In this document: one piece after another, positions 1 to 8,228 of the stretch
Position numbering within the stretch: position 1 is the first letter of the stretch
How the letters are laid out: every line of letters begins with the position of its first letter
Assembly: GCF_002868735.1 (NCBI RefSeq)
Contig: NZ_CP025612.1
Coordinates: forward strand, 930,001 to 994,000
Source of the DNA: Niveispirillum cyanobacteriorum
GTDB lineage: Bacteria > Pseudomonadota > Alphaproteobacteria > Azospirillales > Azospirillaceae
Length of the DNA: 64,000 nucleotides
Direction: 5' to 3'
The notes under the pieces: model-generated
The model's database searches: none
What the model was told of the DNA's origin: nothing
The model's input: only the letters and a program-made list of their open reading frames with translations
Program-made: the position numbers and the translations under genes

Positions 1-935
1 CTGATGTCACAGACCAGACCATAGCCCTGGCTGACCGGCTGTTTGGAGGTGCCGCGATCCTGCGACATCGCCATCCAGCCGGCATCGACAAGAACCCAGC
101 CCTTTTCCCGCTGATGCCCGATCACGGTGGCCAGGACCGACAGGGCGATATCATCGACCTTGCAGACACCGATGCCCATCATCACCAGATCGAAGAAGAC
201 GAACACGCCGGCCCGCACTTCCGTAACACCGGAAAGATCGGTGGCGAAATGGGCCGTGGGCGTGGAACCCAGGCTCACCACCGGGCATGGCAGGCCGGCA
301 TCGCGCAGTATCTGGGCCGCCTGTACCACCGCGCAGCGTTCCTGTGATGCCGCATCGACCAGGGCCTGTTCGGTGCGCGCACCATAGCTGGCACCGGCAT
401 GGGTCAGCACGCCGCGAAGCTCCCCGCCCTGCACCAGCGCCCGCCCGATGGTCAGCAGACGATGGGCATCATTGGGAAGGACGCCCGACCGGTGACCGTC
501 GCAATCGATCTCAATCAATGCCGGAATGGCATGGCCCGCCGCCCGTGACGCCGCTGCCACGGCTTCGGCCTGTTCCACAGTGTCCAGCACGACCGCAATA
601 TCGACACCGTCCTGGCGAAGCCGTTGCACTTTCGCCAGCTTGTCCGGCGCGATGCCGACGGCGTAGATCATGTCCTTGACGCCGGCTGCCGCGAAATATG
701 CCGCCTCCTTCAAGGTGGAGACCGTTGCAGGACCTGCCGCGCTCGTCATCACCCGGCGCGCCACATCGGCAGACTTCGCGGTCTTCAGATGCGGGCGCAG
801 CGAAACCCCCATGGATACAAGCCGCCGCCGGAGGCGGGCAATGTTGCGGTCCATGCGGTCGGCGTCCAGGATCAGACAAGGCGTTTCAAGGTCCGCCAAC
901 CGCACCGTCGCCGCGGCCGTGTCAGGATTGGTCAT
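1..935 (-). CDS. DSD1-family PLP enzyme (D-threonine aldolase / D-serine dehydratase-like), partial
   Basis: The reading frame starts at the ATG at 935 and runs off the left edge, so the C-terminus is missing. The first 50 residues carry the fold-type III PLP-enzyme signature: ETPCLILDADRMDRNIARL near residues 17-35 and RPHLKTAKS near 47-55, where Lys51 is expected to form the PLP Schiff base. Later it shows an LRGVLTHAGASYG segment and the STPT phosphate-loop-like segment. Family members cleave D-threonine to glycine plus acetaldehyde or deaminate D-serine; the metal-binding His/Cys that would separate these lies outside the window. It follows the aldehyde dehydrogenase on the same strand after 125 bases, which fits an aldolase feeding an aldehyde into that enzyme. 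The exact substrate is not decided. Confidence 0.85.
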   Translation of the reverse strand, partial: MTNPDTAAATVRLADLETPCLILDADRMDRNIARLRRRLVSMGVSLRPHLKTAKSADVARRVMTSAAGPATVSTLKEAAYFAAAGVKDMIYAVGIAPDKLAKVQRLRQDGVDIAVVLDTVEQAEAVAAASRAAGHAIPALIEIDCDGHRSGVLPNDAHRLLTIGRALVQGGELRGVLTHAGASYGARTEQALVDAASQERCAVVQAAQILRDAGLPCPVVSLGSTPTAHFATDLSGVTEVRAGVFVFFDLVMMGIGVCKVDDIALSVLATVIGHQREKGWVLVDAGWMAMSQDRGTSKQPVSQGYGLVCDI

Positions 936-1060
936 TATGTCCGCGTGCGTCACAGGATAGGTCCTCGCAGATAGGGTGATTTCAATGGTGCTTGCGCGAT
1001 CAACGCAGCGCAATTAACGACTTCTGCATGATTGGATAAGGCTGGGCTTAATGCCGCCAT

Positions 1061-2500
1061 TCATTGCGGGAAATAGCCCAGTACGGCCTTGGTCTCCAGA
1101 TACTCCTCCATGCCGAACACCCCATATTCCCGGCCATTTCCGGACTGTTTGTAGCCACCGAAGGCGGCATGGGCATCCCAGGCCGGATGGTTGATATGGA
1201 CCTGCCCGGCCCGTATCCGCGACGCGACCCGCCGGGCACGCTCCAGATCAGCGGACTGGATATGCGCGCCCAGGCCGTAGACCGTGTCGTTGGCGATACT
1301 CACCGCCTCTTCCTCGTCGGCATAGGGGATCAGGCAGAGGACCGGACCGAATATCTCCTCCTGTGCGATACGCATGTTCGACCGCACGTGGGAGAAGATG
1401 GTCGGCCGCACGAAAAAGCCCTGCTCCAACCCTTCCGGTCGCCCCGCGCCGCCACAGATAAGCTTTGCCCCTTCCGCCAGGCCGATGGCGATCATAGCCT
1501 GCACCTTGTCGAACTGCGCCGGGGTGGAGACGGGGCCCAGCACCGTCCCCTCCTGCATTGGATCACCCACCGTCATGGCAGCAGCGGCCTTCGCCGCCAG
1601 TTTCTCAACCTGCGCCAACCGGCTGGCCGGAACCAACATGCGGGTGGGGGCGCTGCAGGACTGTCCGACATTGCGGAAGGCCGATGCCACACCCAACGGC
1701 ACGACACGCTCGAAATCGGCATCATCCAACAGGATATTGGGCGACTTGCCGCCTAACTCCTGGGTAACGCGCTTCACTGTGGGGGCTGCTGCCTGTGCAA
1801 CCAGAATGCCGGCACGGGTCGACCCCGTGATGGAGATCATGTCCACATCCGGGTGCGCGGCAAGCGGGGCACCCACCTGTGGTCCGGTACCATGGACAAG
1901 GTTGAAGACGCCCGGCGGCGTCCCGGCATCATGCATGATCCGGGCAAACAGATCGGCGCTGAGCGGCGACATCTCGCTGGGCTTCAGCACGATCGTGCAC
2001 CCCGCCGCAATGGCTGGTGCCACCTTGGCCGTGACCTGATACAGGGGCCAGTTCCACGGCGTGATCAGTCCACAGACGCCAATGGCCTCCTTGATGATCG
2101 CCGTCGTTCCCTGCCGGCGGATGAAATCATAGGTGCCCAGCACCTCAATGGCGGCACGCACATGCGCGATGCCAAACGGAACCTGCGAGGCCCGTGATAA
2201 GCTGATCGCCGCCCCCATTTCGGTGCTGATCGCCTGTGCCAGCTCCTCCGCCCGCTCCTCCATAAGCGCCAGGATGCTGCCTAGCAGTGCCGCACGCTCT
2301 GCCACCGGACTGACGGAGAATAAGGGAAAGGCGGCACGCGCTTCGGCGACGGCAAGGTCGACGTCATCGGCGTGACCGGACGTGACCAGACCGATCTCCT
2401 TCTGCGTTGCCGGATTGATGACCGGCATCGCATTCCCGGCTTTGGACGAAGCCGTCCAGCGTCCCCCGATGTAATGCTGATCGCAGACCATAAACGCCAT
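1061..2500 (-). CDS. NAD(P)-dependent aldehyde dehydrogenase
   Basis: A complete 479-residue aldehyde dehydrogenase, oxidising an aldehyde to the acid. Catalytic Cys282 sits in NVGQSCSAP, the general-base Glu248 in TQELGGKSP, and Asn150 in TPWNWP; the GSTRAG cofactor loop is at about 226-231. Longer in-frame starts exist up to 2584, but the start at 2500 has an AAGGTGG ribosome site a few bases upstream and begins at the point where the family normally begins (YIGGRW at residues 10-15). It is divergent from a LysR gene and upstream of the PLP aldolase-like gene on the same strand, so it probably oxidises an aldehyde formed by that enzyme. Substrate specificity cannot be read from the sequence. 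Confidence 0.9.
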   Translation of the reverse strand: MAFMVCDQHYIGGRWTASSKAGNAMPVINPATQKEIGLVTSGHADDVDLAVAEARAAFPLFSVSPVAERAALLGSILALMEERAEELAQAISTEMGAAISLSRASQVPFGIAHVRAAIEVLGTYDFIRRQGTTAIIKEAIGVCGLITPWNWPLYQVTAKVAPAIAAGCTIVLKPSEMSPLSADLFARIMHDAGTPPGVFNLVHGTGPQVGAPLAAHPDVDMISITGSTRAGILVAQAAAPTVKRVTQELGGKSPNILLDDADFERVVPLGVASAFRNVGQSCSAPTRMLVPASRLAQVEKLAAKAAAAMTVGDPMQEGTVLGPVSTPAQFDKVQAMIAIGLAEGAKLICGGAGRPEGLEQGFFVRPTIFSHVRSNMRIAQEEIFGPVLCLIPYADEEEAVSIANDTVYGLGAHIQSADLERARRVASRIRAGQVHINHPAWDAHAAFGGYKQSGNGREYGVFGMEEYLETKAVLGYFPQ

Positions 2501-2579
2501 AATCCACCTTTTCATGCCAATGCCGGCGAACGGAAACACTGGTTCCGGAGGCATTGCGTCAACCAGAGGATCATGCAAA

Positions 2580-2614
2580 AACATGAACTCAACAATTAAC
2601 TATCACTTCATGTT
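2580..2614. promoter_or_regulatory. Inverted repeat in LysR/ALDH divergent promoter
   Basis: Perfect 8-bp arms AACATGAA (2580-2587) and TTCATGTT (2607-2614) are separated by 19 bases, between the divergent aldehyde dehydrogenase and LysR genes. LysR proteins normally bind such a site next to their own start. The site ends 17 bases before the LysR ATG, so autoregulation is likely. Binding by this regulator is inferred from position only. Confidence 0.4.
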
Positions 2615-2631
2615 CAATTAAGGTCGAGCTT

Positions 2632-3585
2632 ATGATCTCCACCGAGGATCTGACCTTCTTCGCCATGATCGCCGCCTCCCCATCTTTGGCGGAGGCAGCG
2701 CGGCGGTTGAATGTCACCGCACCTGCGGTGACCCAGCGGCTGCGCGCCCTGGAACTGCGCGTCGGGGTCAATCTGGTCGACCGCACCTCGCGCGGACTGA
2801 ACCTCACCGACGAGGGCGAGTTGCTTGCGTCGGAGGGGCGGGCAATCATCGAGGCGATGGATAATCTTTCCGAACGCCTCGCCCGGCGAACGACGCAGGT
2901 CCGGGGGCATTTGCGGATTGCGGCCCCCCACGGCTTTGGTCGGCGATATGTCGCCCCCATCGTGCGGGTGTTCGCACAGCGGCACCCTTCCGCCACCGTC
3001 ACACTCGAATTATCGGACAGCCCGATACGGCAGATGTCGGAAAGCTGGGATATCGTGGTCCATATCGGCACCTTGCCGGAAAGTGACCGGCTGGTGACAA
3101 CCCTGGCCCCCAATCGCCGCTTGCTGTGTGCGGCACCGGACTATCTGGCGAACCACCCGCCGATTGAAAGGCCGGAGGATCTTGGACTGCACCGCTGTCT
3201 GGCCCTGCGGGAAAACAATGAAGATGTCACGCTGTGGCGATTTACGCACCCGACGCTGGGCGGTGCGACGGTACGGATAAACCCAACCATGTCGACCAAT
3301 GATGGCGAGGTCATTCGTGACTGGGCTCTTTCAGGGGCTGGCATCATCGTGAGAAGCGAATGGGACGTGGCCAGGGACCTTGCTACGAAAAAGCTGCACC
3401 GGGTTCTCCCCCAATGGTCCCTGCCCCCCGCCGACGTGGTCGCCCTGGTGCATGCCCGCCGGGGCCGCAGCAGTCGCGCCAACGTCTTCCTTCAATTGCT
3501 TCGGGAGGCATTGGCCTCCCCTCCCTGGCTGCCCCCCCCGCACACTCCCGACGGCGAACCAACTATGGAAATGACGCGCACTTAA
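2632..3585 (+). CDS. LysR-family transcriptional regulator
   Basis: 317 residues. The N-terminus is a winged helix-turn-helix (about residues 3-60, with SLAEAARRLNVTAPAVTQRL as recognition region), followed by a linker helix and a substrate-binding-like effector domain from about residue 90. Ribosome site AAGG lies nine bases before the ATG. It is divergent from the aldehyde dehydrogenase/PLP-aldolase pair and probably controls them, with a perfect inverted repeat in the shared promoter. The stop codon overlaps the converging stop of the next gene by three bases, so there is no room for a terminator between the two units. Confidence 0.92.
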   Translation: MISTEDLTFFAMIAASPSLAEAARRLNVTAPAVTQRLRALELRVGVNLVDRTSRGLNLTDEGELLASEGRAIIEAMDNLSERLARRTTQVRGHLRIAAPHGFGRRYVAPIVRVFAQRHPSATVTLELSDSPIRQMSESWDIVVHIGTLPESDRLVTTLAPNRRLLCAAPDYLANHPPIERPEDLGLHRCLALRENNEDVTLWRFTHPTLGGATVRINPTMSTNDGEVIRDWALSGAGIIVRSEWDVARDLATKKLHRVLPQWSLPPADVVALVHARRGRSSRANVFLQLLREALASPPWLPPPHTPDGEPTMEMTRT

Positions 3586-5279
3586 TGTGTGATATTTACT
3601 TTGGCCTTCAATCTCACGGCTTTATCTGGCCCTATCAAGCCGGGCCTCACCACTTCCAGAATGCGTTGAGCACGGCCACCTTGCGCGTGATATTGAACAG
3701 GCTCGTGTAAATTCTCATCCATCATGCTGCCCAGTTCGGGAAGGATAAGCAACCATCGCCGTGAAAGTTGTCTCATCTCAACACCAATTCGTTCGTACCG
3801 ATCCCAGGCTTGACCGGTTGTCAGCAACTGACGGGTCAGCCAATCAAGCAGGGCATTATCGTCGGTAACACTTTCAAGAGCCAAGCCAACCTCTCGCGAT
3901 AGGCCAAGTTTATTCACGATTTCTGCGAACTGATTCTTGTCTCCCTCCAGGAGATTTGGCCTCGTCAGCTGTCGACTCGTACGCTGTACCGTCGTGCTGG
4001 ATGCAGTTGGCACTCGGCTTTCTGGCAGTTTTTCAGGCACAGAGAGGTGCTTCCTCTCTATAATTTCTGCCCAAAGCGCCGTGACGTCCATGCTGGAACT
4101 CTCCAAAACGGCCACCCGGTCATGCAAGGCCCCCTGCGCGTTATTAACTTCCTCTATATGAACCAGAAGTGGTTCAATCTTCAAATAGAGATCATGAAGC
4201 TTCTCCTCAAGAACCTCTACTCTCCTACACATGTTTTTAAATTCCCCATTATTATAGATATTCTCTCCCGACAAAATAGATTCTGAAGTTTCAGAATTTA
4301 TTATAGATTGGCTATTTTTAGAAAAATTCTGATTAATATTCTGGTTCTTATCTTCACTGGTTCTGCGACCATTGATTATGTAAAATAATGCCGATGCGAA
4401 TATCACGACTATAAAAAATAATATTGCTGAAATTATTGCCGTATTATCGTTTTCTTTGTTAATTTTTGAAATTTCATTTTGATTACTATTTTCTAAATTC
4501 TCCATGTTTTTATTGTTTTTTAAATAATTATAATTTTCGCTGTCGTCCAATTTTTTGGGTTTTTCATTTAATGTTATTGACCTAACATCAGTTGACAGTT
4601 TTTCAATTAAACTATTTATTTCAGGTTTCTGTTTAATGACAGAGCGATCTATACCGAACACCGGCTCCGCTCCATGGATTAACCAATCCCCAAACTCGTT
4701 CGGCGTCTGAACAGTTTGTGGTGCACCGAGGCCGTACCGCATTATATTGAAGTATCTAGTAGCATCTCCGCCCCCAGATATCAGCGCGCCAATCCGCCAG
4801 AGTTCCGGGTTGGATTCATCATTCGATCTCTCAACCCCGCCCAGCCCACAGATAATATTCAATAAATCACGAGAACTTGCATTAGTACCCAACCATGGAG
4901 ACAGGTAATTTTTTAAATCAACAAAAGGAATTGGTTGATTAAATGCGGAATCAAAAACTTCATCATTACCAAGATGGTTTTTCATTTTGTTGGGATCGTT
5001 AGTTGGTATCACTTCAAGTGTGATCGCAACGGGGCCATATATTTTATCTCGCAACGTAGGCGCCATAAGAATAGTATACTTTCCTGGTGGCCAGGTACTT
5101 GAACTTTTCTTACAGACGGAAGATGTTTCTCCATTAGGCCCAAGGTAACGCCCATACACCAGCGCTTCAGCGGAAGCTGCCTGCACAGGGTTAGCGACAA
5201 GTAGCGCCCACGCCACGGCTAGACTGGCTGCGGCCAGACGGGCAATCTGCGCAAGGTCGACATATGCTGTCAGCTTCAT
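3582..5279 (-). CDS. Bitopic membrane protein with periplasmic N-domain and cytoplasmic coiled coil; last gene of tubulin-like operon
   Basis: 565 residues, no family recognised. A signal peptide-like segment (about residues 9-35, ending in VQAASA) is followed by an extracytoplasmic region with cysteines, then an Asn/Lys/Glu-rich low-complexity linker (about 240-285), one transmembrane helix (near 288-312, AIISAILFFIVVIFASALFYII), a second Asn-rich stretch and a coiled coil (about 350-400, RRVEVLEEKLHDLYLKIEPLL) before a helical C-terminal domain. The start overlaps the upstream Hsp70-like stop as ATGA, so the two are translationally coupled. DNA at about 4200-4640, coding the linkers and helix, is strikingly AT-rich compared with its neighbours. 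Its layout suggests an anchor that links periplasm to the cytoplasmic Hsp70/tubulin partners. Confidence 0.75.
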   Translation of the reverse strand: MKLTAYVDLAQIARLAAASLAVAWALLVANPVQAASAEALVYGRYLGPNGETSSVCKKSSSTWPPGKYTILMAPTLRDKIYGPVAITLEVIPTNDPNKMKNHLGNDEVFDSAFNQPIPFVDLKNYLSPWLGTNASSRDLLNIICGLGGVERSNDESNPELWRIGALISGGGDATRYFNIMRYGLGAPQTVQTPNEFGDWLIHGAEPVFGIDRSVIKQKPEINSLIEKLSTDVRSITLNEKPKKLDDSENYNYLKNNKNMENLENSNQNEISKINKENDNTAIISAILFFIVVIFASALFYIINGRRTSEDKNQNINQNFSKNSQSIINSETSESILSGENIYNNGEFKNMCRRVEVLEEKLHDLYLKIEPLLVHIEEVNNAQGALHDRVAVLESSSMDVTALWAEIIERKHLSVPEKLPESRVPTASSTTVQRTSRQLTRPNLLEGDKNQFAEIVNKLGLSREVGLALESVTDDNALLDWLTRQLLTTGQAWDRYERIGVEMRQLSRRWLLILPELGSMMDENLHEPVQYHAQGGRAQRILEVVRPGLIGPDKAVRLKAKVNITH

Positions 5280-8218
5280 GGCCCTCTTCCCTCATGCGCC
5301 GCCCCTTCCGGTGGGGGCTGGTAGCCCGCAGGCAACAAGCTAAGTGTGGTGCTGAACAAGATTCCCCCGCTTGTCGCGGCCATCTGGGCATCCTTCGCGC
5401 GAACGATGCTGATCGTCAGATCGCGCCCCGTCGAAGGCTCCACGCGAACGAAACGCGGGGGCCCGCTAATATCAGCCAGCACAATGTCCAACTCAAAATC
5501 CGGTCGAAAGCTACTGGCGGCCAGTTCACCGCTTTCAAACATGGAGATGCCCAGGATCAACCGGAACTCATCGTCCCAGGACAACGGCAAGGAAGCCACC
5601 ACAACCGTCTTCGGCAAGCCCTGGCACAAGACAATGAATTGCGGATGTCCGGTATCAGGATCCAGGTCGCCCTGAAAGCCAAACCATGTCGACAAGCCGG
5701 AACTGAAACGGATGCCTGGTGCATTGTTCAGGCTACGCGCCAGAAACAGGGCACCCAAACTGGTAATGGGCTTCAGCATTCCGTCATCCATGCGGAAACG
5801 CGGCTGCTCCGTTTGCCACAGGCGCTTCACTTGGGCATCCAGCAATGGCCCCATAAGCGCAAACATGGAACCGCGACCGGTCATGATGATGTAGTTGGCT
5901 TCGCGCTCACCGTTGGCAGCCAAGGCATTGGCCGCGTCCTGGACAAGCCGCCGAGCCACGGCAACGGGACCGGACACGAAACTATGGAGGAAGGCGGTAA
6001 TGTTCAGGCTTACCCCCCCTTCGCCCCATGCGAACTGGTGCAAATTTCCCGACCGGTCGCGGAGTTCTACTGGGGGAAGGCGGGTGTTGCTGATCACTGA
6101 CGCAGCCATCTGTTCGATCAGCGGCTGGTTCGCTTCCGATTCCAAATTGTCGAGATCTAAGGGTGCAGCCAATGCCGGATTGGCTTGCAGGGCCCAGACC
6201 ATCTTCGCCAAGTTCCGACCATTGTCTCCCCCCAGCCGGTCTATGTAGCCTCCCGGTGATGGGTCCCATGGGGGATGGATGGGAACGTTGATCTCCAGGA
6301 TTCCACGCTGCATCATCGCCATACGCAGCGACGGCATCAAAGCCTGGGTCAACAGGCGAGAAATGATATTGCCGGAGATATCGTTTGAGCCATCCGTGAA
6401 TACCTCCCTGCTATTGATCGAGGCTAGATTTTCGATGGACACCAGGAAGGCCGATACATCGGTGCTGCCACCGCCCATGTCGAAGGTCACCAGTCCGAAG
6501 CGCCCCTTGCTGACGCCTGCCAAAGGAATATCGTCGCGCAGGGCACGCTTCGACAGTGCGGACAGGCTTTGTATGGGCAGAGCCAGGCACGCAGGTGGCC
6601 AGCTTTCGGAAACCAGTGTCGGCTGCCGATTTATACTCAGCATGCGAACAGACATCCCTGCCAACCGGAAAGCCTCAAGAAGGGCGGTGACCTGAGAGGG
6701 GCTAAATCGGGAGGGAACGGTGATGTACACCTCACGAATCCCTGCCCCTATCTCTATCCGTTCCTCCGCCCTTTGGCGAACGGCGCGCAGATAATCGGCC
6801 GCCACCTCCAGCATATGACAAACCGTTCCGTCCGGACGCACAACCTCGCTGGCCTCCGTCAGGCGCCATTTCAGTCCCTCAATGATCAGTGTTCGCTGAT
6901 CCGCGGTCGCTTCAGGCATACGGGCTTGCCGACCGATCAGGGTCCGCAGACTGCCATTGGCATCCACCGTGTAGGCGATGACCGTTGGCAAGAACTCCCC
7001 TTCCTCTTCTAGCCGCAGTATTGCGGGCTCAAGGCCGGCATCGCGACGGCGGATGGCCATGGCCGTCTCGGTAGTACCGAAATCGATGGCGACGTTGCCG
7101 TCAAGGACTTGTGCAGGTCGCACTGACACAACAACCAATTGCTGAACAGGTGGCAATCCATCGGCCAATACTGCGGTCAGCGTTCCCTGATATTCCACTG
7201 GTGTCGATGACAGTACTGGCAAAGTCAGGGCAACATGCCGACGCTCTCCAGCGACAAGTGCCAAACCCTGTTCAGGCAGGTTGGCCCGAAACTCCAGGCA
7301 ACCGGTCACTTCTGCCCCCCCAAGGGGCGCCGGCGCGCGCAGCGCCATCGTCAGGGACATAATGCGGCCCGACTGCCCGCCGACATTGGCAACGCCGATG
7401 AAGGCCAAACCAGGCCGATCCACCTGCAGCCGCCAGCGTTCCAGCACCTTCACCTCGATGCTAGCGACTGTTCTGACGGACAAACGCAGACTTAGGCGCG
7501 TCGGCTGTTCCTGTTCATCAAGTGATATTCGCAATGTGACATTCACGCCCGCCGGCGTAGCCATGATCCGTGACCATAATTCAGCCGTTAGCGGCAAATC
7601 GAAATAAGTCAATCGGTTGGGCCGCAGAATCAGGGGCTCCTGGTTCTGGTCATCAGCCAGGATGGTCGTGCCGGCTCCCTGGTTGTCATCAACCAGAACG
7701 ATGCCCCTCAGCCGCCCAACCTGTCCTTTGAGCAGTCGTAACGGCACCTTGACCGACATATCCTCCATACTGCTGATAGTCAGCATATCAAGAACAATGC
7801 CGTCTTCTTCCAACCCCACTACCGCCCGGGTCAACCCAAACCCCAGTGTGGCCAGCACAAGCTCCTGACCGGCATTGGTGGGTTGAAAGCGTAACTCGGC
7901 CACGGTTGGGTTGGTGCCCGCGCGAGGCTTCCAGCTGCCCTTCCAGACATCGCCCTGCATGGCAAGTGCGTCGGAAGGAAGCTGCTCCGCCCACAGTTCG
8001 CGCCCTCCTTCGGTGACAACCCTGACCTTGCCACCACCGGTGGGGATGCGACCGGTGTTGCGCAACTCTACCGCCACCGCCGCGATGGGGCGTTCCTTGT
8101 AATGCAGGGCATTGCCGACAGTAGCCTTCACCTGGATGTAGGAGCGTCCACACCCGCCGCAGAAGCGGTCGCGTGGATGGAACTCCCAGTCATGGCAGTC
8201 AGGACAGATCAACAACAT
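5276..8218 (-). CDS. Hsp70-like ATPase with N-terminal zinc ribbon
   Basis: 980 residues. It opens with a zinc ribbon (C5-x2-C8 and C20-x2-C23), continues with about 350 residues of beta-rich sequence that look like immunoglobulin-like repeats, then an actin/Hsp70-fold ATPase: phosphate-1 loop IDFGTTETA at 378-386, phosphate-2 loop DMGGGSTD at 580-587, and an adenosine-like motif MTGRGS near 779. No peptide-binding domain of DnaK type is evident; the C-terminus is beta-rich. A longer in-frame start at 8410 would overlap the tubulin-like gene by 180 bases; the start at 8218 lies 10 bases after that gene's stop, has AGGA eight bases upstream, and gives the ribbon at the very N-terminus. It is probably a cytoplasmic nucleotide-driven switch of the machine. 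Confidence 0.85.
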   Translation of the reverse strand: MLLICPDCHDWEFHPRDRFCGGCGRSYIQVKATVGNALHYKERPIAAVAVELRNTGRIPTGGGKVRVVTEGGRELWAEQLPSDALAMQGDVWKGSWKPRAGTNPTVAELRFQPTNAGQELVLATLGFGLTRAVVGLEEDGIVLDMLTISSMEDMSVKVPLRLLKGQVGRLRGIVLVDDNQGAGTTILADDQNQEPLILRPNRLTYFDLPLTAELWSRIMATPAGVNVTLRISLDEQEQPTRLSLRLSVRTVASIEVKVLERWRLQVDRPGLAFIGVANVGGQSGRIMSLTMALRAPAPLGGAEVTGCLEFRANLPEQGLALVAGERRHVALTLPVLSSTPVEYQGTLTAVLADGLPPVQQLVVVSVRPAQVLDGNVAIDFGTTETAMAIRRRDAGLEPAILRLEEEGEFLPTVIAYTVDANGSLRTLIGRQARMPEATADQRTLIIEGLKWRLTEASEVVRPDGTVCHMLEVAADYLRAVRQRAEERIEIGAGIREVYITVPSRFSPSQVTALLEAFRLAGMSVRMLSINRQPTLVSESWPPACLALPIQSLSALSKRALRDDIPLAGVSKGRFGLVTFDMGGGSTDVSAFLVSIENLASINSREVFTDGSNDISGNIISRLLTQALMPSLRMAMMQRGILEINVPIHPPWDPSPGGYIDRLGGDNGRNLAKMVWALQANPALAAPLDLDNLESEANQPLIEQMAASVISNTRLPPVELRDRSGNLHQFAWGEGGVSLNITAFLHSFVSGPVAVARRLVQDAANALAANGEREANYIIMTGRGSMFALMGPLLDAQVKRLWQTEQPRFRMDDGMLKPITSLGALFLARSLNNAPGIRFSSGLSTWFGFQGDLDPDTGHPQFIVLCQGLPKTVVVASLPLSWDDEFRLILGISMFESGELAASSFRPDFELDIVLADISGPPRFVRVEPSTGRDLTISIVRAKDAQMAATSGGILFSTTLSLLPAGYQPPPEGAAHEGRGP

Positions 8219-8228
8219 CGCTCCCGTC

